Shown in pieces: positions 49,266 to 59,643 of a stretch of DNA of 64,000 bases (position 1 is its first letter; every line of letters starts with the position of its first letter). A program made the translations under genes and the position numbers. The notes under the pieces are model-generated. The model was not told the DNA's origin, did not search any database, and was given only the letters and a program-made list of their open reading frames with translations. Where the stretch lies: assembly GCF_000734895.2 (NCBI RefSeq), contig NZ_CP011382.1, positions 1,652,700 through 1,716,699 on the forward strand, given 5' to 3'. This DNA is from Calothrix sp. 336/3. GTDB taxonomy: Bacteria > Cyanobacteriota > Cyanobacteriia > Cyanobacteriales > Nostocaceae.

Positions 49266-50162
49266 CTATTTTCGGATACTATTCTGCCTTCTCAATTTAG
49301 GATTGACAAACTCATTTAATCCTTCGCCGAGTAGGGATAACCCAACTACCATGATAGTCATAGCTAAACCAGGAAAGAGAGTTGTCCACCAAATACCTGT
49401 GGGTAGGGCTTCGAGGGCTAGTTTCAAATCATACCCCCATTCTGGAGTTTCTTCGGGAAGTCCTAAGCCGAGGAAGCCTAAACCGCCCAATACAAGGATT
49501 GCGTCGGCAGCGTTGAGGGTGAAGAGTACGGGAACACTCTGAATCACGTTGAAAAATAGATACTTCGTTAATACTTGCCAGGTATTTGCCCCCATGGCTT
49601 GAGCTGCTTCGATAAATAGCTCTGTTTTGACGCTGACAGTGTGGTTACGCACTACGCGATAATACTGGGGAATATAGGCAATACTAATGGCGATCGCGGC
49701 GTTTAAAATGCCTCTACCGACAACAAAGGCTAAAGTCACGGACAGTAGTAAACCAGGTAAGGTATAAATACTATCCATAAAAAATAGGAAAATTTTGTCT
49801 ACATTCCCACCGAGATAACCACTCAACATCCCCAAAGGTACGCCAATCATCATACTTAAAGCAGTTGCCAGTAACACCACTTGGAGGGCTGCTTGGGCAC
49901 CAAATAAGCTACGGGAGAAGACATCGTATCCTTGACGACTTGTACCAAACCAATATTTCCCGGAGGGGGGTTGATGAATTGGGTTAACTAGGGAATCGGT
50001 GGGGTTTTGAATCCATCCCCAAGATTGCAATAGGGGAGCAAATAAAGCAATGAGAACAAAAGATAAGGTAATAGCGAACCCCAGATACATCAGTATTTGT
50101 GACAGGCTAGAATTGCGAGGAAAACGCAGAAGTCTACCCAGGGGAGGTTTAGAAATTGCCAT
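49266..50162 (-). CDS. DppC/OppC-type ABC transporter permease
   Basis: A 298-residue inner-membrane permease of the dipeptide/oligopeptide/nickel class. The N terminus has the expected FPRNSSLSQILMYLGFAITL segment with a first membrane helix, then a periplasmic loop (HQPPSGKYWFGTSRQGYDVFSR) that is characteristic of DppC, and about five more helices. The ATPase-contact EAA loop reads EAAQAMGANTWQVLTKYLFFNV. No DppB, binding protein or ATPase is adjacent; in cyanobacteria these are often scattered. The substrate is unknown. Confidence 0.9.
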   Translation of the reverse strand: MAISKPPLGRLLRFPRNSSLSQILMYLGFAITLSFVLIALFAPLLQSWGWIQNPTDSLVNPIHQPPSGKYWFGTSRQGYDVFSRSLFGAQAALQVVLLATALSMMIGVPLGMLSGYLGGNVDKIFLFFMDSIYTLPGLLLSVTLAFVVGRGILNAAIAISIAYIPQYYRVVRNHTVSVKTELFIEAAQAMGANTWQVLTKYLFFNVIQSVPVLFTLNAADAILVLGGLGFLGLGLPEETPEWGYDLKLALEALPTGIWWTTLFPGLAMTIMVVGLSLLGEGLNEFVNPKLRRQNSIRK

Positions 50163-50518
50163 GGGGATAAATTGGAGATTTTAGTCGGAAATTGACTATA
50201 CAAAATTAGATTGGTGATATTATAGCCATCTCTATGAGCGAATTTGAGATTTAGAATTAAATTCAGCCAGAGTAATTGTAGACTATCCGACAGCAGCCAC
50301 CTAGTACAGCACGGGGGAAATAAAGCAACTAGTCAAAATCGACAAAATGCTTATGCTGTATTAATTTTGTTAGCGTTAGCTTCGCTATACTACGTAAACA
50401 CGTAGCATGTCGCTCTGCAACTCAGATCGAAGAGAGCAGGGAGCAAGAGGCATTTTTAATTCCGCGTAGCACTACTAGGGCGATCGCCAAAATCTAGACT
50501 ATCAATCAGGAATAATTA
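50163..50518. other. Spacer with dispersed repeat sequence
   Basis: About 355 bases without a gene. The part at 50,360-50,450 has GTTAGCGTTAGCTTCGC and a TACGTAAACACGTA dyad, resembling the interior of other dispersed repeats in the window. No complete element ends are seen. Confidence 0.45.
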
Positions 50519-51391
50519 TTAAGACTTGGCAATTAACTCCAATTCTTCCCGAATACTTAATGGCTGATATCCTAAACTAAATGCCTTGGAACTATCTAAA
50601 GAAACATCCTGAGGGCGGGGTGCAGCCATTTTCACATCTTGCTGACGACAGGATTTTAAATTAGCTCCTGGTAATTGCAATATCTCTACCATTAACTTGC
50701 CGAAATCATAGCGAGAAATTCGTTCTTTTCCCCCTAGATGAATTATCCCTTTAAATGTTTCCATAGCTAATAACAATCCTTGGGCTGCGGTGACTCCACT
50801 CACTGGTGTGCGAAATTCATCGACAAATAAATTTAGTTCCTTACCTGCTGCTAAAGTCTGGATAAAACCTTGCATAAAACTTGTAGCTGTCGGTGTAGCA
50901 GCACCAAACATTAAGGGCATTCTACAGATAGTTGCCTGGGGATATCTGGTAAGAATTTCTAGTTCGGCTTGGACTTTTTGCTCACCATAAATATTCACAG
51001 GAGAAACGGAGTCTGTTTCCTTATAGGGAGCATTTAAACCATTAAAAACTAAATCTGTGGAAGTAAACACATAGGGAATGGAATTATCTGCACAAATTCC
51101 CGCCAAATTTGCCGCCGCAGTCACATTTATCTTGTAAGATTCCTGGGGATAGGTTTGACAGTAGTTTGGTTGTGACTGAGCAGCAGTATGAATCACTGCA
51201 TCCGGTTGAATATCTTTAAATAATTGCTTAACGGCGGAATATTCGCTGATATCTAAAGGTAAAACTTGAGTCTGGGGAATATGGAGAGGTTTAGTACTGT
51301 AGGTGCTGTAGACATCCCATTTTTGTTTGGCTTGATGACAAATATGCCATCCCAGGAAACCACTCCCACCTGTAATCAAGATTTTTTTCAT
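50519..51391 (-). CDS. RmlD-like NAD(P)-dependent sugar-nucleotide reductase
   Basis: A 290-residue extended short-chain dehydrogenase. It has the nucleotide-binding GGSGFLGWH at the N terminus, an AVIHTAAQSQPNYCQ segment, STDLVFNG and the catalytic Tyr-Lys pair in YGEQK, typical of the RmlD (dTDP-4-dehydrorhamnose reductase) branch. The substrate may be a 4-keto-deoxysugar nucleotide, but the protein is not next to other rhamnose genes (rmlA, rmlB, rmlC), so I do not give it that name. A link to the surface glycan genes at 3.6-14.5 kb is possible but unproven. Confidence 0.83.
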   Translation of the reverse strand: MKKILITGGSGFLGWHICHQAKQKWDVYSTYSTKPLHIPQTQVLPLDISEYSAVKQLFKDIQPDAVIHTAAQSQPNYCQTYPQESYKINVTAAANLAGICADNSIPYVFTSTDLVFNGLNAPYKETDSVSPVNIYGEQKVQAELEILTRYPQATICRMPLMFGAATPTATSFMQGFIQTLAAGKELNLFVDEFRTPVSGVTAAQGLLLAMETFKGIIHLGGKERISRYDFGKLMVEILQLPGANLKSCRQQDVKMAAPRPQDVSLDSSKAFSLGYQPLSIREELELIAKS

Positions 51392-51570
51392 TTTTTGATA
51401 GTCAAAAATAAAAAATTACTTCATTGAAAATATCAGTATTTTTTCTGCCGATATTATCGTAATTAATTATAATATGACGTTGTTACAAGTTTATTGAGAG
51501 TAGAGATATTCTGTGTTCATACCTCTACTCTCTACCAAGTATTAATGAAATGATAGTGAAAATTTCAGTC

Positions 51571-52137
51571 TTATTTGATATTCACATCTTCGTAGATTTC
51601 AGCCATTGGCATTGTCATGTTGACTGACATAAAATCGACGCTTGCCCATGGTGATTGATAGGTGACTAAATTCCAACTGCCGTAGTTATTTTTGCGATAA
51701 ATATCTACTTTCATTTCTGACTGAGAAATTAATACGTATTCATTGAGACTTTCTATTTCCGAGTAGTGCATTCTTTTTTCATAACGGCTAACTCTTTCTG
51801 TCGTTGAGGAGAAAACTTCTACTACTAAACAGGGGTTGGTTTTGAATTTTCTCTCTCTATCAAAGGAGTTTTTCGTTACAAATATTTCGGGATGATAAAA
51901 AATATTTGATTGGGGAATGGACAATCTCATCTCTGAAGAAAAAACTCGATATCCTGTACCATGAAGATGGGTACGCAGTCTCGTGAGCAAATTTGCTGTG
52001 ATAATTCTGCTCTCTTGATTATGATTTAGAACAGGATATAGTTGTCCTGCAACATATTCATGACGAACAAAGCTGCTTAACTCTAGCTTGAGGTATTCGT
52101 CAACAGTTGTATGGGATTTTTGTGCTTGTGAAATCAT
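51571..52137 (-). CDS. Uma2-family putative endonuclease (DUF820)
   Basis: A 188-residue protein of the Uma2 family, a very abundant PD-(D/E)XK-like group in cyanobacteria whose activity is largely inferred. The hallmark parts are TVDEYLKLE, HEYVAGQLYPV, YHPEIFVTKN, NPCLVVEVFSSTTERVSRYEKRMHYSEIESLNEYVLI. The usual catalytic Asp in 'YPDVMV' is Glu here (HPEIFV). It stands alone with 180-290 bp of spacer on each side. Confidence 0.88.
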   Translation of the reverse strand: MISQAQKSHTTVDEYLKLELSSFVRHEYVAGQLYPVLNHNQESRIITANLLTRLRTHLHGTGYRVFSSEMRLSIPQSNIFYHPEIFVTKNSFDRERKFKTNPCLVVEVFSSTTERVSRYEKRMHYSEIESLNEYVLISQSEMKVDIYRKNNYGSWNLVTYQSPWASVDFMSVNMTMPMAEIYEDVNIK

Positions 52138-52431
52138 GCCTGATGTAGATGCTAAATTGTCTGGTGAACATTAGAATGTAAAATGCTGTGCATAGTAAAC
52201 TTGATTTGACAAAACCATTTGCTTTATCAAATTAAATTTGCTACTCTTGTCAAGATTTATGGCACTTAAGACATATCTCAACTTAACTGAATATTTGTTT
52301 TACATCCTATAGATTAATGTTTCCCAGTTTTGAGAAAAAAATAACATAATGACACACAAAATATATTCCCATGCTCAAACGTACAGGAATCGGTAATTTG
52401 CAGTCATCCTAGGTGCAATTTCTGGAAATAT

Positions 52432-53175
52432 CTAATTAATGAGTTCTTGAAAGCGTTTGTGATGGCGAACTTTGTGGAAGTCTGCGTCTGTTTTGGCTAA
52501 TTTGATATATTTCGTGGGGTCTAGTTTTATCGCTGTTTGGAGATTGGCGATCGCCTTGTCCGCATCTCCTGCCAAAGCATAGGCACAAGCCTTATTATAA
52601 TACGCTAAATCTTTGTCTGGCTTAATCCTAATTGCCTTATCATAGGATATCAAGGCGTCTGCATACTTTTGCATTTTTGTCAACGCTATCCCACGATTAA
52701 TCCAGGCTTCATATTTATCTGGTTTGAGGCTTAAGGTTTGGTCGTAGGATGTTAGGGCTTGTTGGTAGTCTTTGGTGATAAGTAGGGTATTGCCGCGATT
52801 GTACCATGCTTCATTTTTTTGGGAATTGAGGGCGATCGCTCGCTCATAGGAAATGAGAGCATCGGGATAAAGTTTTAAAGCAGTCAGGGCATTTCCCCGG
52901 TTAATCCAGACTTCAGCAATATCTGGGTTGAGAAAAATTGCCCGATTATAGGCGACAATAGCAGCTTGATATTGATGGGAATTTAATAAGCTATTGCCTT
53001 GATTGAAGAAATCTTCGGCTTTTTGATTAGTTGGTGTCGGTTTAATTACCTGAGAAACGCTAATTTCTCGCACTACTTGCTTGCTGTGTTTGCTTGTAGA
53101 GTTGAAGAAATTTCCACAGCCCAACATAAATACAGTCAAAAAGCCAGTTGTGAATAAGGAACGCCAACCGACCAT
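52432..53175 (-). CDS. TPR-repeat lipoprotein
   Basis: A 247-residue protein with a lipoprotein signal (TVFMLGC, lipid-linked C20), a Ser/Lys-rich spacer, then five tandem tetratricopeptide repeats from about residue 55 to 225 (units such as INRGNALTALKLYPDALISYERAIALN). It ends with a short tail KVRHHKRFQELIN. TPRs bind other proteins, so a scaffold role at a membrane is likely. No partner is indicated by neighbours; the gene is separated from the pentapeptide gene by low-complexity DNA. Confidence 0.85.
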   Translation of the reverse strand: MVGWRSLFTTGFLTVFMLGCGNFFNSTSKHSKQVVREISVSQVIKPTPTNQKAEDFFNQGNSLLNSHQYQAAIVAYNRAIFLNPDIAEVWINRGNALTALKLYPDALISYERAIALNSQKNEAWYNRGNTLLITKDYQQALTSYDQTLSLKPDKYEAWINRGIALTKMQKYADALISYDKAIRIKPDKDLAYYNKACAYALAGDADKAIANLQTAIKLDPTKYIKLAKTDADFHKVRHHKRFQELIN

Positions 53176-53251
53176 GTAGCACCTGTATAACTCATTTAGT
53201 CATCATACAATGATTTTCCTCACTAAACTGTATTTGGACATACGGAAGTGG

Positions 53252-53459
53252 AATGGGTGATGGGTAATGAGTGATGGGTAATGGGTGATGAGTAATGGGT
53301 AATGGGTAATGGGGGGTTATGGGTATGGGATATAAATTGTGTATGCAGAAAACGCAAAATTCTCTTTCCCCCTGCTCCCTGCTCCCCACTCCCCCTGCTC
53401 CCCCTGCTCCCTGCTTCCTTCCCCCTGCTCCCTGCTCCCTGCTCCCCCTCCTCCCAGCA
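53252..53459. repeat. Low-complexity spacer repeats
   Basis: Two blocks: GGGTAATGGGTGATG-like heptamer repeats at about 53252-53314 and CCCTGCTC-like repeats at about 53368-53459. Short frames on both strands across them are artefacts. This type of spacer repeat is common in filamentous cyanobacteria. Confidence 0.8.
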
Positions 53460-53524
53460 TCCTGCTATAACTTGTATGGTGACAATACCTATATTTTTAT
53501 CAGTATTCCTGTTTAGATATCATC

Positions 53525-54868
53525 ATGCCAACTGATTATAATTCTGCCCCATCTCCCAATTCAGAACCAATATCAGACAAGAATTTACAGCCTGATGATT
53601 TTGATGGTGCTAGCGAAAATGGGATTACTGAGCATGAACTGGCAACACAACAAGCTTTAGCCGCGATCGCTGCTTTGCAGTCTCCCCAAAATACCACTGC
53701 TTTACAGAAATCTCATTCAAATTACAAACTACGCAATGGTGTATTTGTCAAGCCTAGAGCCTTATTCTTAATTATTGTGGCGATCGCTCTGACAATTGTG
53801 GGAATTGCCCTAAATAACCTGATTTTGGGAATTGTCGGGATTCTCGTCACCTTAATATTATCCCTAGCAATTGTCTTACCATGGTTGCAAAAAGTTGCTG
53901 ATGAGTGGTTCTCTTCTGAAGAAAGAGCCTTATTTATTTCATTTTCCGGGATTATTGTCGCTGGAATTGGCTTTGTGAAATTTAGTGGTTTAGGCGATCG
54001 CCTAGTTGCCATTGGACGCAAAATTAACTGGGAAGTATCGGGAACCCTCGCAGATTGGTTTGCAGCTTTGGGGCAAATTCTCATTGCCATTATTGCCGTA
54101 TATGTAGCTTGGCGACAATATGTGATTTCCAAGGATTTGACGATTCAACAAAACCTACTAACTGTCCAACAAAATATTATTACCCAACAGCAAACCATCG
54201 ATTCCTACTTCCAGGGTGTATCCGATTTAGTCTTAGATGAGGAAGGATTGCTTGAAGATTGGCCCCAGGAGCGGGCGATCGCCGAAGGTAGAACCGCCGC
54301 AATTCTCAGTAGTGTAGATGGCAATGGTAAAGCCAAAATCATTAGATTTCTTTCCCGTTCCCGATTACTCACACCCCTAAAACGCGATCAACATCTCGGT
54401 CGTCCCATTCTCGATGGTAGCGGAGGATACGCAGAAGACCGTGAAAACGGTTTACGGGTAATTGACCTGGGAGTGATGTTAGCAGGTTCTGACCTAGGTG
54501 ATACAGACCTGCGGTGGACAGATTTAAGCGAAGCTAACCTCGTGAGAGCAAATATGCAAAACTGCGATTTAGTCAAAGCCAATCTATCCCGCACAATCTT
54601 ATACAATGCCAACCTCAGTGGTGCAGACCTGAACGGCGCAAGATTTTTCTATGGGAGAGTCGAAACTGCCTCCCCCCGCGATCGCACCCAACCCCCCAAC
54701 TATCAAACAGGAGAACAAACTGGTGCGGTTGTGGAAAATGCTGACTTCACGGGAGTGAAAAGGATGTCAGAACCTACCCGCTGTTACTGCTGTGCATGGG
54801 GTGGCGAGAAAACCAGAAGCACTATCCCCGGAGGATGTGAAGGTATTCCCAATAAGTTGGGGAAATGA
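53525..54868 (+). CDS. Membrane protein with pentapeptide repeats
   Basis: A 447-residue protein. The N-terminal 75 residues are polar and Ala/Gln-rich; then come about four hydrophobic segments (80-120, 137-155, 180-195), a coiled coil (ISKDLTIQQNLLTVQQNIITQQQ), a charged domain (EGLLEDWPQERAIAEGRTAAILS), and pentapeptide repeats of the A(D/N)Lxx type (about 320-375: DLGDTDLRWTDLSEANL). The C terminus is Cys/Gly-rich (RCYCCAWGG). The N-terminal TM-plus-pentapeptide layout is seen in other cyanobacterial proteins of unknown role. Confidence 0.8.
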   Translation: MPTDYNSAPSPNSEPISDKNLQPDDFDGASENGITEHELATQQALAAIAALQSPQNTTALQKSHSNYKLRNGVFVKPRALFLIIVAIALTIVGIALNNLILGIVGILVTLILSLAIVLPWLQKVADEWFSSEERALFISFSGIIVAGIGFVKFSGLGDRLVAIGRKINWEVSGTLADWFAALGQILIAIIAVYVAWRQYVISKDLTIQQNLLTVQQNIITQQQTIDSYFQGVSDLVLDEEGLLEDWPQERAIAEGRTAAILSSVDGNGKAKIIRFLSRSRLLTPLKRDQHLGRPILDGSGGYAEDRENGLRVIDLGVMLAGSDLGDTDLRWTDLSEANLVRANMQNCDLVKANLSRTILYNANLSGADLNGARFFYGRVETASPRDRTQPPNYQTGEQTGAVVENADFTGVKRMSEPTRCYCCAWGGEKTRSTIPGGCEGIPNKLGK

Positions 54869-54892
54869 CCGTCGCTTTGCTCCAATTCAAAA

Positions 54893-55678
<786 letters not shown>

Positions 55679-55909
55679 TTAACTGACCGCGCTAATTATC
55701 TTATCGGCAATGGGGTACAGGGAGACGAAGAGTAGGAAAATTTTGATGGGCGATCGCCCCAGTCCAAGACGTTCCAACGGTACATCTCTACGGGTTTATG
55801 ATGTGGCAAACATTTGGAAAATCGCTATTATTTCTCCCGTCTGTGGCTTTTTTGCTCAAAAACAGGAGAGAATGAAATCAGGGTGGATTTGGGTGCATCG
55901 GAGAATTTG

Positions 55910-56877
55910 ATGATTGACCACGACCGTTTATTTAAGGAATTAATTTCCACATTTTTTATAGAATTTTTAGAGTTATTTCTGTCGCAAGTTACTAGTCAAA
56001 TCAATTACGACTCAGTTGAGTTTCTACCCCAATAAGTATTTAATGATGTCACCTCTGGAGAAAAAAAGGAAATTGATTTATTAGTCAAGGTGCGCTATCG
56101 GCAGCAGGAAACCTGTTTTTTAATCCACATCGAAAATCAATCCTACAGTCAGTCGGAATTTGCCAAGCGCATGTTTAAATATTTTGCTCGCTTGCATGAA
56201 AAATACGATTTACCGATTTATCCAGTGGTGATTTTTTCCTTTGATGAACCAAAACGTCCAGAACCACAAAATTATCGAGTTAGCTTTCCTGATTTGCAGG
56301 TGTTGGATTTTAATTTTGCCGCAATTCAATTAAATCAATTAAGTTGGCGAGATTATTTGACCCAACAAAACCCCGTAGCAGTTGCACTGATGGCAAAGAT
56401 GAATATCCCCACCTCAGAGCGTCCCCAGGTAAAAGCTGAGTGCTTGCGCTTACTGACAACCTTAAGGTTAGACCATTTCACGAAAATAGTGAAACAGATA
56501 CAAACCCTGAAAGTCTGACTAGATAAGACTTTCTTAATTACGAATTACGAATTACGAATTACGAATTGGTATTAGACCCTGCACGAATGCAATTAATTTC
56601 CGGTTTTGTCGATGTGTATTTGGATTTGAACGCTCTAGAGGAGGAATTGTTTAATGCCACTATCGATAGAATGGGATTAATTGAGGAGGAAGAATATATG
56701 GAAATAGTTACAAGTTGGGAACGTAAAGGTCGTCAAGAAGGTTTGCAAGAAGCACAGGAAACGATTGCTCAGAACCTATTACGGGAAGGTTTAGCTGTGG
56801 AATTTGTTGTTCGAGTCACTGGGTTAACTCAAGAACGGGTACAGGAGTTACAAGTGCAGTTACAACACAATGATTGA
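55910..56877 (+). pseudogene. Disrupted Rpn/PD-(D/E)XK nuclease-type (transposase-like) gene
   Basis: Three reading pieces together recall one Rpn-family protein. Piece 1 (ATG 55910, MIDHDRLFKELISTFF...VEFLPQ) stops at TAA 56033-56035, where I expect a Glu (FLPQEVF), so a GAA to TAA change is likely. Piece 2 continues in the same frame (VFNDVTSGEKKEIDLLVK, IHIENQSYSQSEFAKRMFKYF with the PD-(D/E)XK-like Glu) until LRLD. There a 98-bp insertion with a 6-bp direct repeat (TTAGAC) breaks the frame. Piece 3 (DPARMQLISGFVDVYLDLN...) is the C-terminal part with a helical REGL tail. Both lesions would inactivate the gene. Confidence 0.8.
56474..56571. mobile_element. 98-bp MITE-like insertion in the nuclease gene
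   Basis: An insert flanked by TTAGAC at 56468-56473 and again at 56572-56577, a probable target duplication. It begins CATTTCACGAAAAT and ends in four AATTACG heptamers and GAATTGGTA. The left end and the heptamer/GAATTGG right end match the 142-bp element at 46361-46502. It has no coding capacity. Confidence 0.75.
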
Positions 56878-56995
56878 TATATAGAAATAGTCAAAAAGAG
56901 AATAGGGAGAGAGACCCGATAAATAAATTTAGGAGTTGGAAGCAGGTATGATTCCTGGTGCTGCGTGCCTTAGAATAAATATTGTGGTATGATAT

Positions 56996-57346
56996 CTACT
57001 CCTTGTCATCATATTCAATTAACTTGAAACCCCAGGGTTTGAGAGCAGCGATCGCGATTTCCCTATCTATCCCTTCATACACTTCCCATTCATCCTTGTG
57101 TTCTTTAGGATGTCCTTCTCCAACATTGCCAGCGACCTTGATTACAGGTAAATTAATTATGCGATCGCGCTCCAGTCTTTTGGGAATTGCTAATCTGATT
57201 TTGTGCCCGATAAACTTTGACGTACTGGAATTAGCTACAGATTCGCGGATTAGACAAATATCACCAGCATCCCCCCAAGTAGTTTTGTAGATGTAGAGGA
57301 AGGAAATATAAGTTTCTGGTTTGATGGTTCTTTTGAGAACTTGCAT
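56996..57346 (-). CDS. Unknown small protein
   Basis: A 116-residue soluble protein. The middle part is basic (HKIRLAIPKRLERDRIINLP) and the C-terminal half is acidic (EHKDEWEVYEGIDREIAIAALKPWGFKLIEYDDKE). No known domain is recognised and there is no membrane segment. The composition is that of a real protein rather than an accidental frame, but that is the only support. It lies between the nuclease pseudogene and the WD40 kinase. Confidence 0.5.
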   Translation of the reverse strand: MQVLKRTIKPETYISFLYIYKTTWGDAGDICLIRESVANSSTSKFIGHKIRLAIPKRLERDRIINLPVIKVAGNVGEGHPKEHKDEWEVYEGIDREIAIAALKPWGFKLIEYDDKE

Positions 57347-57610
57347 TATTTGTAATCTTTACTTAGTAATCTTTGCTGACAAATGAAGGCTAATTTAGCC
57401 AGAATTAGCTATTACCAGCATAACTGAAATTATCAGAAAATTTCCGAAATTTCATTAATAGTTAATATTGAGAAAATTAACAATTTGTCACGACGACGAA
57501 AACTAGATTCATGGGAATTTCATCTGAATCTTGATTTTGTTGTAGCTACTCATCGCAATCAACTCAAAATCTCTTCCTCATCAGATTTGACATCTAGAAT
57601 AACTCGATTA

Positions 57611-59503
57611 TCACTGTTGCCAAACTTTAATCACTCCATCATGGCTACTGCTGATAATACTACTACCATCGGGACTAAAAATTACTGCATGGATTGATTC
57701 TGCTTGTCCAGTTAAGCTATCAATTAATTGACCGTGTTCTAAATCCCATAATTTAATTGTTTTATCCCGACTACCACTCACTAAAATATTACCTTGGGGG
57801 TGGATTGCCAGGGTTGTCACCCAATCGGTATGTCCGTTGAGAATGTGGGTTTTGCTGCGGGTTTCCATATCCCACAGATGAATTGTCATATCTCGACTGC
57901 CACTAGCTAGGATTTTACCATTAGGAGTGATGGCAAGGCTGTATATCCAGTCAGTGTGACCTGTTAATGTGTGTAATAAATTACCTTTTCCTAGATTCCA
58001 GATTTTAATGGTGTTATCTCGGCTACCACTAACTAAAGTTTGATTATCTGGGGTGATTGCTAGGGTAGAGATGGCATCTGTATGAGCTTTGGTGCTGCGC
58101 ACTTGGTATACTACCGGTAATTGCCACAGGCGAATCATGTTATCTCTACTACCTGTTGCGAGAATTTTGCCATCGGAGGTAAGAGCGATCGCCATCACGG
58201 AATCAGCGTGTGCTTTCAAGCTGCGGATAATTTTGCCTGTGTTGCAATCCCAAGCTTTCAGGGATTTATCTAAGCTGCCACTGTAGAGAATTTGACTATC
58301 GGGGCTAAATCCTAGGGAGGTGAACCAAGTTGATTGTCGCAGAATTCCTGAGGGGGAACTTAGGGTTTTCAGGAGACTGCCACTACTGAGGCTCCAGAGT
58401 TTTATGGTGTTGTCATCGCTACCACTGGCAAGCATTTGACCGTTGGGGCTAATTGCTAGAGAACGAACAGCTACCGGGTGTCCAGTTAGGGTTTGGACAC
58501 AATGCCAAGAATTATTCCCTGTAATTACCGATGGTGATTTTGTATTAGTAGTGGCGGTATTTTTAGGAGGAGTAATGATGGTGGGGGGAATATCTGGGGA
58601 TAGGATAGCAGCATTGATATCGTGGATGACTTGTTCAACGGTTTGATAGCGATCGCCTACCCTATCTTGAAGTAGCTTATTTAACACGCTGGCTAATTTG
58701 CTGCTAATGGTATTACCCTGCTGTTGTAACTCTTCTTCCCACAACCAAGTCGATTCCCAAGGATTATAGAGGTTTGCTGGATGAATTCCCGTGAGTAAAT
58801 GCACACAGGTAGCACCTAAAGCATATAAATCACTTGCAGGGTATGCTTCACCGAAACGAATCTGTTCATCCGGTGCGTAACCTGGAGTACCGGCAATGGT
58901 TCCTCGATTACTAGAAATGATAGTTCCACTTGCTTGCTTAGAAATACCAAAATCGATTAAAACCAGAGAGCGATCGCCCTGTCGCATAATTAAATTTTCT
59001 GGCTTAATATCCCGATGAATTACCCCTCGCGTATGGATATATTGCAAGACAGGTAAAATATCCGTCAAAACCTGCCAAATTTGACTTTCTCCATAGACAC
59101 CATTTTGCTGCAATTCCTGCAATAAATTCTGCCCATCAATAAATTCCTGTACCAAATATAAGCGTTTATCCTGTTCAAAATAAGCCAACAAATTCGGGAT
59201 ACAATTATGCTTCCCTAACTCGTATAAACGCATCGCTTCTTGATTAAATAATTCTACTGCCTTTGCTAAAGCTACCGAGTTACCCTGAATCTCGTGAGAA
59301 GGCGAAAACTGTTTAATCACACAGGTTTCCTGCATCCTATCCTGATCTACTGCCAAATAAGTCTTACCAAACCCCCCTTCACCCAATTGTCGATTTGCGC
59401 GGTATCTATCCTTGAGGAGCAACTTAGAACCGCAACTAATACAAAACTTGGCATCTTGGGCATTTTCTGGTCTTTGGCAACTAGGATTAAGACAGTAACT
59501 CAT
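57611..59503 (-). CDS. Ser/Thr protein kinase with C-terminal WD40 propeller
   Basis: A 630-residue Hanks-type kinase. It begins with a zinc-ribbon-like knot (C4, C9, C21, C24), then the kinase domain (about 30-295) with LGEGGFGKTYLA, catalytic Lys K64, HRDIKPENL (D165) and IDFG (D185). After a Thr/Pro-rich linker come about seven WD40 repeats (about 335-630), the first as HPVAVRSLAISPNGQMLASGSDDNTIKLWSL. It has no membrane segment. The propeller probably binds target proteins. Cyanobacteria carry many such kinases, so the substrate is unknown. Confidence 0.93.
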   Translation of the reverse strand: MSYCLNPSCQRPENAQDAKFCISCGSKLLLKDRYRANRQLGEGGFGKTYLAVDQDRMQETCVIKQFSPSHEIQGNSVALAKAVELFNQEAMRLYELGKHNCIPNLLAYFEQDKRLYLVQEFIDGQNLLQELQQNGVYGESQIWQVLTDILPVLQYIHTRGVIHRDIKPENLIMRQGDRSLVLIDFGISKQASGTIISSNRGTIAGTPGYAPDEQIRFGEAYPASDLYALGATCVHLLTGIHPANLYNPWESTWLWEEELQQQGNTISSKLASVLNKLLQDRVGDRYQTVEQVIHDINAAILSPDIPPTIITPPKNTATTNTKSPSVITGNNSWHCVQTLTGHPVAVRSLAISPNGQMLASGSDDNTIKLWSLSSGSLLKTLSSPSGILRQSTWFTSLGFSPDSQILYSGSLDKSLKAWDCNTGKIIRSLKAHADSVMAIALTSDGKILATGSRDNMIRLWQLPVVYQVRSTKAHTDAISTLAITPDNQTLVSGSRDNTIKIWNLGKGNLLHTLTGHTDWIYSLAITPNGKILASGSRDMTIHLWDMETRSKTHILNGHTDWVTTLAIHPQGNILVSGSRDKTIKLWDLEHGQLIDSLTGQAESIHAVIFSPDGSSIISSSHDGVIKVWQQ

Positions 59504-59643
59504 AGCTGTAAAATAGACTTATAAATTAATCATCAACATCACATCTGCATTTTTCTGAAAAATCGCCAATTATCTGCAAACTATTCAGTTATCAGCTACT
59601 AGGTGATGGTTAAATCATCAAGAAAATCTCCCTGATTCCCTAT

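Noticed and set aside
53192-53535. Several short frames on both strands
   Set aside because: They are encoded by low-complexity spacer repeats rich in Pro/Leu or Thr/His/Pro codons.
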